From Candidatus Omnitrophota bacterium (lineage in GTDB: Bacteria; Omnitrophota; Gorgyraeia; B26-G9): DNA of 18,997 bases. Below, one piece after another: positions 7,921 to 14,184 of this stretch. Position 1 is the stretch's first letter; every line of letters begins with the position of its first letter. The stretch spans positions 1-18,997 of the forward strand of contig JAKLQT010000104.1 of NCBI GenBank assembly GCA_022013205.1, given 5' to 3'. Made by a program: the position numbers and the translations under genes. The notes beneath the pieces are model-generated. The model searched no databases, was not told the DNA's origin, and saw nothing but the letters and a program-made list of their open reading frames with translations.

Positions 7921-8589
7921 TTATAGGTCCTGTTTTGAAGTTATTAAATCTTTAAGTTCCGATAATTTTTCAGTATCAATGTGGTCAAATTCCCGGCTGA
8001 TATGGAATATAGCGATCCCCATGACAAACACGGCTACAAAAATATCCAGCAAAATAGCTAATTCAATCAATAACGATTGTCCTTTCAAAAAAGCAGAACC
8101 AAAAAGATAAATGCCATTTTCTAATACCAGATAGCCAATGACCTGAGTTATTGCTTTCATCCGGCTGACAATTATAAATGCTCCGATAAAAAAAGTCGCG
8201 AAAGAAACAGGGGCAGCCAAATATGAAACAAGCGGTTTCGCGTAAAGTAACCGCGCGCTTAGCCAAAAGGACATCATAAATATAACCACGCCCATCAATA
8301 GTGAAAGCGGATATCCCCATACAGGCTCAACCTCTTTTCTAATATTAGCTTCCCGTAAAGCCCGAAACAATAACCATGGGAAAACTATGCCTTTCAAAAT
8401 AATACTGAGTGAAGAAGAAATAATAGTTCCCATCGCAATTGAATGAAACTCAGTTATGATCGGCATGCAGCCTATCAGAACTCCCTGAGCCGCAACGATC
8501 CGGATACATGTTCGAATGCGGCTTGAGGAAAGCATCATCAAGTTCATAAGCAGAACAGCGATCCCGATAAAATCAACCCATGTATTCAT
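7921..8589 (-). CDS. hyfE: Ehr complex membrane subunit HyfE-like (NuoK-like core)
   Basis: This is a 222-residue membrane protein with about seven hydrophobic segments. The C-terminal half resembles NuoK/MrpC: IGYLVLENGIYLFG is followed by ELAILLDIFVAVFVMGI, giving two acidic residues in membrane helices as in the E-channel of complex I. The N-terminal half is extra relative to NuoK, and the length fits HyfE rather than HycC-type operons that lack it. It has GAGGT upstream of its ATG and starts 3 bp after the hyfC-like stop. The family is well defined by gene order. The sequence is less conserved than its neighbours. Confidence 0.88.
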   Translation of the reverse strand: MNTWVDFIGIAVLLMNLMMLSSSRIRTCIRIVAAQGVLIGCMPIITEFHSIAMGTIISSSLSIILKGIVFPWLLFRALREANIRKEVEPVWGYPLSLLMGVVIFMMSFWLSARLLYAKPLVSYLAAPVSFATFFIGAFIIVSRMKAITQVIGYLVLENGIYLFGSAFLKGQSLLIELAILLDIFVAVFVMGIAIFHISREFDHIDTEKLSELKDLITSKQDL

Positions 8590-8592
8590 TTG

Positions 8593-9501
8593 TTACCTCA
8601 TTGTAAGTATTAATGCCACGACCGATAACGACAACGCGACTATCAAAAAATGCGGAACTTTTAATAACCGCAGCCGCGCAAGAGTCGACTCGACGATCCC
8701 GACAACCACCGCAAGCATGATCATTCCTAAGATAAAAATAACACTATCAATTATCCAGCCGCGAGAACATCCCCTCAGAAGCATTCCCACCAGCAATGTT
8801 CCCAAAAGCCAAAATTTAATAGCACTTCCATATAGAATATACGCGAAATCAACCCCGCCATGATCCAGGGCCATAACCTCATGAATCATAGTTAACTCCA
8901 GGTGCGTATTGGGGTCGTCCACAGGAATACGGGAATTCTCAGCTAAAAAAACAATAAACATAGCCCCGAAAACCAAAAAGCTCAATGGGCCGTATTTTTC
9001 CCAGGAATAGATAGCCGTGTTTGAAAATATTTCCGAAAGAGATATGCTCCCTGTTACACGCGCTAATGCCGCCAGGCTTAAAAATAACGCTGGCTCAGCA
9101 AACATGGCAAACTGAACTTCCCGGCTGGCCCCCATACCTTCAAAACTTGAACCAGTATCAAGGGCCGCAAGAACAGTAAAAAAACGGGCAAGCCCCAGCA
9201 AATAAACAAACAGAACTATATCGCCGTCAAATAAAAGGATCGAAGGATGCCCGCCAAAAGGGACAAATAGCGAAGCAATTATGACTGCGCTTAAGCTCAC
9301 TATAGGCCCGGCAATGAAGATCCATGTCGTTGTCGTGCTGTAAACAGCGCCTTTTCGCAGCAGTTTAAAAATATCATAATACAGCTGCAGCAAAGGGCTG
9401 CCCTTTCGCCCGGCAAAGAAAGCTTTTGTCCGGTTGATCACTCCAAACAGAAACGGCGAAAGTATTATTATGAAAATAAACTGTACTATTTTTATATACA
9501 T
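8593..9501 (-). CDS. hyfC: Ehr complex membrane subunit HyfC (NuoH/HycD-like)
   Basis: This 302-residue protein has about eight membrane helices. It shows strong NuoH/HycD signatures: NRTKAFFAGRKGSPLLQLYY near the N-terminus, the cytoplasmic loop GMGASREVQFAMFAEPALF, and ENSRIPVDDPNTHLELTMIH, which carries the acidic cluster next to the quinone-site region in complex I. It anchors the soluble arm to the membrane and links electron transfer to the antiporter-like subunits. The ATG at 9501 shares an A with the hyfB-like stop codon (TAATG). An upstream in-frame TTG at 9516 is possible but lacks a better ribosome binding site, so I chose the ATG. Confidence 0.92.
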   Translation of the reverse strand: MYIKIVQFIFIIILSPFLFGVINRTKAFFAGRKGSPLLQLYYDIFKLLRKGAVYSTTTTWIFIAGPIVSLSAVIIASLFVPFGGHPSILLFDGDIVLFVYLLGLARFFTVLAALDTGSSFEGMGASREVQFAMFAEPALFLSLAALARVTGSISLSEIFSNTAIYSWEKYGPLSFLVFGAMFIVFLAENSRIPVDDPNTHLELTMIHEVMALDHGGVDFAYILYGSAIKFWLLGTLLVGMLLRGCSRGWIIDSVIFILGMIMLAVVVGIVESTLARLRLLKVPHFLIVALSLSVVALILTMR

Positions 9502-11480
9502 TAGGATAATTTCCAAATAAAAAGTACTAAAAGAGCAAATAGAATATATAAAATGTAGAACTGCAATTGCCCATGCTGAACCCAGGTTAATTTTTCTGCC
9601 GCAAGATGAATAAATTTAAATACAGGGCTAAAAAATTTTTCACTAAACAAGTCAGCTGTTTCTGTTTTAAAAGACGTGTCCTCCGGAAAATATTCCGTTA
9701 TTTTAGACGCGTTTTTTTGTGTTCTCAAAATGCCTCTAAAAAAGTCCACAATCGGCTGCGCAAACGACGACGCCGTATATTGCATTCGGGGATTAGGCCG
9801 AGCGTATCCGCAATCCCAGGGAGGAGAACGCTCAATCACGCGCCTTCTGAGAAGTCCCCGGCGCAGTAAAGCTATTAGAAAAATACAGACATAAAATAAC
9901 AATGCCGCGATAACAACATATATCAGCGGATGTACCGCTGCAGATAGCGTCGCCTCTATCAGGCCCAGAGGCGCTCCCGTAATATCCACAATAATCGGGG
10001 CGAAAACACCCAAAATAAAGGGTGAACCTAGTCCGATAATAATACAGGCGCCGGCAAGGATCGCCATAGAAACCCGCATTAAAATTCCCGGGTCATGAGC
10101 TTCCTGACAATGAGCGCTTCTTGGCTGGCCTAAAAAAATAATCCCAAATGCTTTGGTAAAACAAGCCGCGGCCAACCCCCCGATCAAGGCTAAAGACGCG
10201 ATGATCCCCAGTGAAACAAAAACTATTGATGTCTTTGCGAAAATACTTTTAAAGGAAGCAAAATAAATCAGGAACTCGCTTATAAAGCCGTTTAATGGCG
10301 GCAGTCCGCAAATCGCGGCCGCGCCGATAAGAAAACAAAACCCGGTTACAGGCATTTTCTTAAGCAATCCTCCTAAAACATCTATTTCCCGTGTGCCGGT
10401 TTCATGTAAAACAACGCCTGAGCCTAAAAAAAGAAGCCCCTTAAAAAACGCGTGATTAACAACGTGTAATAAACCTCCCGTAAATCCCATAACCATTAAA
10501 ACAGGATTATTCACACTCATCCCCAACACGCCCAATCCGATCCCCATTGAAATGATCCCGATATTTTCGATACTATGATAAGCAAGAAGCCGTTTAAGGT
10601 CATGCTGAGCCAAAGCAAACAAAACCCCTAAAATACCGGAACTAATTCCAATACCAATAAGCAGATACCCCCACCACGCGCAAGGTATGCCTAAAAAAGT
10701 TATAATCCTGACCAAGCCATAAATCCCGGTCTTGATCATTACCCCGGACATAACCGCTGAAACATGGCTGGGCGCTGCAGGATGCGCTTCCGGCAGCCAA
10801 ATATGCATTGGCATAAATCCGGCTTTTGTCCCAAACCCGATCAGCGCGCAAAGAAAAATTATTGAAGGTATAAAGCCCGATGCTGTTATTTTCCATGCCA
10901 CGAAATCAAACGAACCGCTATTCTTTGCCAATAAAGCGAACATAACCAGTAGAAAAAGTGTTCCGATATGCGTAGCGGCCAAATAGATCAACCCGGCTCG
11001 AGCGGCTTCTTTTCTTTCTCCTTCAAACAACACGAGAAAAAAGGAACTGATAGACATCATTTCCCACGCCAGCAAAAAAAGAATGGCATTGCGGGCAATA
11101 ACAACAAGAACCATGCCGGCAACAAGAAGATTAAAAAAAAACCACACACTCCCTATATTCTTCTTGCCATAATAATGCCTTAAGTACTCTATCCCGTATA
11201 AAGCAGACAAAGCGGACAACACAAAAATAGGGAATAAAAACAACGCGCCAAGAGAATCTACGGCAATAAAAAATGAGCCGTAGGGAATCGGCCAGGGAAT
11301 ACTTAACACCGCAAAGCCGGAATTATGATACGCAATGAAAAGCGAGATTAAGCCCGCGGCACATGCCGTAAACGCGCCCAGAGCCCCAATGTAGTTGGAC
11401 AACTTAACAAAGCGATTTAAGCATAGCGCGAACAATCCGCTTATTATTAATATGCCTAATGAATAAAGCACAATATTCAT
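9501..11480 (-). CDS. hyfB: Ehr complex large antiporter-like subunit (HyfB/HycC, NuoL-like)
   Basis: This 659-residue member of the proton-conducting transporter family is the first gene of the operon. Key residues of the channel are seen: E140 (LAWEMMS), K219 in FGTKAGFMPMHIWLPEAHPA (216-235), H226, E231 and K250. After the fourteen-helix core it has a long C-terminal extension (about 530-659). This contains a basic stretch (LLRRGLLRRRVIERSP), CGYARPNPRMQYTASSF and a final membrane helix, as in HyfB/HycC proteins. It should provide the second ion channel. The start ATG at 11480 has only a weak AAGAAAA-type upstream sequence. The 202-bp gap to the HTH-EIIA gene holds no obvious dedicated promoter, so the two may be co-transcribed. 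Confidence 0.93.
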   Translation of the reverse strand: MNIVLYSLGILIISGLFALCLNRFVKLSNYIGALGAFTACAAGLISLFIAYHNSGFAVLSIPWPIPYGSFFIAVDSLGALFLFPIFVLSALSALYGIEYLRHYYGKKNIGSVWFFFNLLVAGMVLVVIARNAILFLLAWEMMSISSFFLVLFEGERKEAARAGLIYLAATHIGTLFLLVMFALLAKNSGSFDFVAWKITASGFIPSIIFLCALIGFGTKAGFMPMHIWLPEAHPAAPSHVSAVMSGVMIKTGIYGLVRIITFLGIPCAWWGYLLIGIGISSGILGVLFALAQHDLKRLLAYHSIENIGIISMGIGLGVLGMSVNNPVLMVMGFTGGLLHVVNHAFFKGLLFLGSGVVLHETGTREIDVLGGLLKKMPVTGFCFLIGAAAICGLPPLNGFISEFLIYFASFKSIFAKTSIVFVSLGIIASLALIGGLAAACFTKAFGIIFLGQPRSAHCQEAHDPGILMRVSMAILAGACIIIGLGSPFILGVFAPIIVDITGAPLGLIEATLSAAVHPLIYVVIAALLFYVCIFLIALLRRGLLRRRVIERSPPWDCGYARPNPRMQYTASSFAQPIVDFFRGILRTQKNASKITEYFPEDTSFKTETADLFSEKFFSPVFKFIHLAAEKLTWVQHGQLQFYILYILFALLVLFIWKLS

Positions 11481-11508
11481 ATCATTTTTTCTTTTCTAGC
11501 GAAGCTCA

Positions 11509-11640
11509 CCCGGGCTAAAGCCCGGGGTTTTTGAGCGGAATCCCGTGGATTTATTTTTCTGCTACTGTATAACAGCGAGACCTCACCAGTTTTACTGGCG
11601 GCCATCCCCGGATTACCTGTCCCGCTGCATTTAAAGCGGG
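11509..11640. repeat. Three palindromes between the HTH-EIIA gene and hyfB
   Basis: Three palindromes sit in a row. CCCGGGCT/AGCCCGGG lies at 11509-11526. CCAGT-TTT-ACTGG lies at 11586-11598. CCCGCT/AGCGGG lies at 11621-11640. The first is followed on the plus strand by GTTTTTG, so it could act as a terminator there, opposite to all local genes. On the minus strand it is preceded by A's and lacks a T tract. These look like REP-type intergenic palindromes or mRNA-processing/stabilising hairpins between the regulator and the Ehr operon. Confidence 0.6.
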
Positions 11641-11682
11641 AAAAGCCGGGGTTTTCAAAGCATGCGGGATAAAATCTCTAAT

Positions 11683-12360
11683 TTATTTACCCAAGGATTG
11701 TTCTGCTTTTTCAATTTCGTTTAAAATAACCTTTCGCGACATTTGGTTTACTATGGCATTTTTCACATTCTTGTTTTTCAAAACAAACGCAACGCGTGAA
11801 AGCATGTTAAGATGGCCCCTAACCGTGGGGCTTATCAATGTAAACAGACAATTAACCGGTTTCCCGTCAATCGCCCCATAATCAATCGGTTTATCCAGGA
11901 AACAAATAGAGACAATGGCCGATGGGATATGCGTAACAACAGGATACCTCGCGTGCGGGATTGCGATTCCATCACCAAACCCGGTCGAACCCAATTCTTC
12001 TCTGATAAGCATGGCATTTAAAAGACTTTCTCTGTTAACATCCTCAGGTAAATTTAAAAGATTAACAACTGAATTCAACAACATCTTCTTATCTTTTCCC
12101 TCAACCCGATAATAAATTCCCCCTTTTTTGATCGTCTCGGTTAATGAAAGTATTGTGCAATTATTTTCAGCATCATCTTGAAGGATCTCCTGAGAAATAT
12201 ATATTTTTTGAGTCGTTGCCCAATCCAATATCTCTATTCTATTAAACCGATATTGGTCATGAATACGATAAACAGGAATGCTTTGCTGTTTTATCCAACG
12301 ATAAATCGTTCTTTCTGTAACATTCAATAATTTAGATAGATCTTTTACACTTAATTGCAT
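11683..12360 (-). CDS. HTH-PTS EIIA(Ntr/Fru) fusion regulator
   Basis: This 225-residue protein has two parts. Residues 1-55 form an excisionase/MerR-type winged HTH: LSKLLNVTERTIYRWIKQ, then IPVYRIHDQYRFNRIEILDW. Residues 85-225 form a PTS EIIA domain of the fructose/nitrogen class, with phospho-acceptor H136 in GIAIPHAR. It resembles PtsN-like proteins that sense the phosphoryl state of a nitrogen- or sugar-PTS rather than transporting sugar, here tethered to DNA by the HTH. No EI, HPr or sugar permease is in the window. The ATG at 12360 is preceded by GGAG. A consensus-like promoter is at 12434-12462 and decamer direct repeats are at 12519-12568. It lies 202 bp upstream of the Ehr operon in the same direction. 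Autoregulation or control of that operon is an inference. Confidence 0.9.
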   Translation of the reverse strand: MQLSVKDLSKLLNVTERTIYRWIKQQSIPVYRIHDQYRFNRIEILDWATTQKIYISQEILQDDAENNCTILSLTETIKKGGIYYRVEGKDKKMLLNSVVNLLNLPEDVNRESLLNAMLIREELGSTGFGDGIAIPHARYPVVTHIPSAIVSICFLDKPIDYGAIDGKPVNCLFTLISPTVRGHLNMLSRVAFVLKNKNVKNAIVNQMSRKVILNEIEKAEQSLGK

Positions 12361-12433
12361 CTTGTTCTCCGAATTTTCCTCAAACTAGTCAATCTTCATA
12401 ATCTTCGTATGTAATATGAACACCTGATATGAT

Positions 12434-12462
12434 ATCTTAAGACATGTAATACGCCTTGTCAA
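12434..12462 (-). promoter_or_regulatory. Sigma-70-type promoter of the HTH-EIIA gene
   Basis: On the minus strand TTGACA (12457-12462) is followed after exactly 17 bp by TAAGAT (12434-12439). This places the transcript start near 12427 and gives a leader of about 65 nt to the ATG at 12360. It is the best promoter match in the window. Confidence 0.72.
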
Positions 12463-12518
12463 CAACTTTCAGGTCTATTGTATTTGTCTTGCCCTGGAAT
12501 AGTTGACACTTTTTCACT

Positions 12519-12568
12519 GTTACTATCGGTTACTAACGGTTAATATTAGTTACTAGAAGTTACATATG
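12519..12568. repeat. Five direct 10-bp repeats (GTTACTAnnn)
   Basis: Five abutting decamers read GTTACTATCG, GTTACTAACG, GTTAATATTA, GTTACTAGAA and GTTACATATG. The GTTA core recurs at exactly 10-bp steps, so all copies face the same side of the helix. The array ends 57 bp upstream of the -35 box of the HTH-EIIA promoter. This fits an operator for cooperative binding, possibly by the excisionase-type HTH of the downstream gene. Confidence 0.65.
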
Positions 12569-12605
12569 ATTGCCTGGCGCTAAAGGTATTCAGATGATTT
12601 TTAAG
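12558..12605. repeat. Box B, copy 1 of a 48-bp conserved intergenic element
   Basis: This segment is nearly identical to 16213-16261: from the first AGTTACATATG to the final TTTTTAAG only one base differs (CAGATGA versus CAAATGA). It contains an imperfect hairpin TGCCT/AGGTA. Both copies lie downstream of a gene end and upstream of the next gene on the minus strand. Confidence 0.75.
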
Positions 12606-12628
12606 TGATTTCAGTTAGTCAATATTCT

Positions 12629-12654
12629 CTGTCAACCTATTTCAGAATAACACA
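12629..12654. repeat. Box A, copy 1 (TGTGTTATTCTGAAATAGGTTGACAG on the minus strand, in two parts)
   Basis: The minus strand reads TGTGTTATTCT followed by GAAATAGGTTGACAG, matching 16454-16479 with two differences. An inverted, imperfect copy (TGGAATAGTTGACAC) lies at about 12494-12508, so box A and its inverted copy bracket box B and the decamers. The -10-like TATTCT gives it a promoter look, but no -35 is evident. Confidence 0.6.
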
Positions 12655-12663
12655 ATTTTTTCT

Positions 12664-12691
12664 CTAACCGCTAATCGCTATACGCTGCTTC
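12664..12691. repeat. Heptamer tract across the helicase stop codon
   Basis: In strict 7-bp phase the plus strand reads CTAACCG, CTAATCG, CTATACG, CTGCTTC. The helicase stop codon (12671-12673, CTA on this strand) is formed by the second unit, and the last residues AAYSD are encoded by the array. Confidence 0.65.
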
Positions 12692-14083
12692 TCTCTCTTT
12701 GTTTTTCATAAATTCGTAAATGCGTTCATCAAAAATAATATCCCTTATTGCGATCGGCCTCACCAGCCTGATCCCCTCCAGCTTTGTACATCTGCTTAAT
12801 GCGACATATGTCTGGCCATGGGCAAAAGCCCCATACCCCATATCTATAATTAAATCTTCAAAATTCTGCCCCTGGCTTTTATGTATAGTTACTGCCCAGG
12901 CCAGCATTAAAGGATACTGCTCGAAATAACCTAAAATTTTTTCGTCAATTGTATTTTCCTGCTTATTAAAATAATACTCTATTTTTTCCCATCTTTGCTT
13001 TTCCACCTGGTACTCTTTACCATTAATGTTCACTTCAATGTTAGCCGGCCCAAGGCTTGATACCTCTGCTAATGTCCCATTAACCCAACGCTTCTCCTTG
13101 TCATTTTTAAGCAGCATTACCTGTGCGCCGGCTTTTAATTTTAAAGAAACATCTGTCGGATAAAGCTTCGCGTCAAAATCGCCCTTAATAAAAGATTGAT
13201 AACTAACCTCTTTGGAGTTTATTTTGTCCAGGCAATCTGAATTAATATCCTTAGCCGCGCTATTAGTCGTCGTAAGGGTTATTATTCCTTGTTCATCATG
13301 CGCTATGTTTTTTACAACCCTCTGATTAATTTTCTCAAGATCCCGCTCATTACATTCACCCATACGAACTTTGTTTAAAATATTAATGAACGCGTCATCT
13401 TTTTGGCGATATACTTTATTAAGTTCGTAAATCAACAGCTTGCTCTGCCCCCAGACATGAGCACTAAAAAAATAGGGGCTTTGATATTGCTCTTCCAGCA
13501 CTTTTCTTTCCTGCCTGCCAACTACCGGAGGCAGCTGAAACATATCCCCAAAAATAATTATCTGCACTCCCCCAAAAGCAGCATTGTGATCATCACGATT
13601 AATCCGCAGAGAATGATCAATTCCATCCAATATATCCGCGCGCAGCATAGAAACCTCATCAATAACTATCGCATCAAGATTATCCATTACTGCCGTATTT
13701 CTAAGCCTCCTTACATGCTTCTTTTGAACCGCTTTTGGCGGAAACTTAAAAAAAGAATGTATAGTTTGCCCTCTTATTTTTACAGCTGCCACACCGGTCG
13801 GAGCCAAAACAACAATATTTTTTTCCGTATGTTTGCGAAAATATTGCAGCAAGGTAGACTTTCCGGTCCCGGCTTTACCGGTAACAAATAAATTCTTATT
13901 TGAATTCTCCATCAAGCAAAACGCCTGGCTGAATTCATCATTAAATTCAAAATTTGTCGGAATTTCTGTATTAGTTTCTAATATTGTTTTATGTCTTCTA
14001 ATGAGTTTATGCCCCGGCTGGTATAAAAGCGCGTTATCCGTTAGGGAATCATTACTATAACTATCTATTTTTTTCTTTTTCAT
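12671..14083 (-). CDS. PIF1/RecD-like superfamily 1B DNA helicase
   Basis: This 470-residue ATPase has all main SF1B motifs. Walker A is GKAGTGKST (69-77) and motif Ia is VVLAPTGVAA (91-100). Walker B is VIDEVSML (140-147) and motif III is FGDMFQLPP (178-186). The second RecA domain has WVNGT, WAVTIHKSQGQ and the motif VI string YVALSRC near the C-terminus. PIF1-like enzymes unwind DNA 5'-3' and act in repair or at replication barriers such as G-quadruplexes. The length is compact, without extra accessory domains, as in small bacterial PIF1-like proteins. A basic, unstructured N-terminus (1-45) precedes the core. The start ATG at 14083 has AAGG immediately upstream, closer than usual. It follows htpG by 89 bp of heptamer repeats and may be co-transcribed with it. 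Confidence 0.92.
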   Translation of the reverse strand: MKKKKIDSYSNDSLTDNALLYQPGHKLIRRHKTILETNTEIPTNFEFNDEFSQAFCLMENSNKNLFVTGKAGTGKSTLLQYFRKHTEKNIVVLAPTGVAAVKIRGQTIHSFFKFPPKAVQKKHVRRLRNTAVMDNLDAIVIDEVSMLRADILDGIDHSLRINRDDHNAAFGGVQIIIFGDMFQLPPVVGRQERKVLEEQYQSPYFFSAHVWGQSKLLIYELNKVYRQKDDAFINILNKVRMGECNERDLEKINQRVVKNIAHDEQGIITLTTTNSAAKDINSDCLDKINSKEVSYQSFIKGDFDAKLYPTDVSLKLKAGAQVMLLKNDKEKRWVNGTLAEVSSLGPANIEVNINGKEYQVEKQRWEKIEYYFNKQENTIDEKILGYFEQYPLMLAWAVTIHKSQGQNFEDLIIDMGYGAFAHGQTYVALSRCTKLEGIRLVRPIAIRDIIFDERIYEFMKNKEREAAYSD

Positions 14084-14107
14084 CCTTATGCTTTACTCTT
14101 TTTCTCT

Positions 14108-14184
14108 CGCTACTCGCTACTTTCTTCTAGCAACTCGTAACTCATAACTAGTAACTCGTAACTATTACCTTGTTACTTGTTATT
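14108..14184. repeat. Array of eleven heptamers (consensus CGTAACT) across the htpG stop
   Basis: From 14108 in unbroken 7-bp phase the plus strand reads CGCTACT twice, then TTCTTCT, AGCAACT, CGTAACT, CATAACT, AGTAACT, CGTAACT, ATTACCT, TGTTACT and TGTTATT. The htpG stop at 14173-14175 and its last residues (TNNK) fall inside the array, so repeat units encode the protein's tail. Confidence 0.75.

Noticed and set aside
4939..11480. Calling the operon a functional hydrogenase-4 or formate hydrogenlyase
   Set aside because: The NiFe ligand positions lack CxxC pairs and there is no formate dehydrogenase or hydrogenase maturation gene in the window.
11509..11532. Terminator for the HTH-EIIA gene
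   Set aside because: The stem is perfect but the T tract is on the plus strand, opposite to the gene; on the minus strand no T run follows.
12519..12568. CRISPR array or plasmid replication iterons
   Set aside because: Units are 10 bp and abutting with no spacers, and there is no Rep or Cas gene nearby; position before a promoter fits an operator better.
13403..13891. 162-codon plus-strand frame opposite the helicase
   Set aside because: Composition follows the antisense of conserved helicase motifs; no start signal and no recognisable domain.
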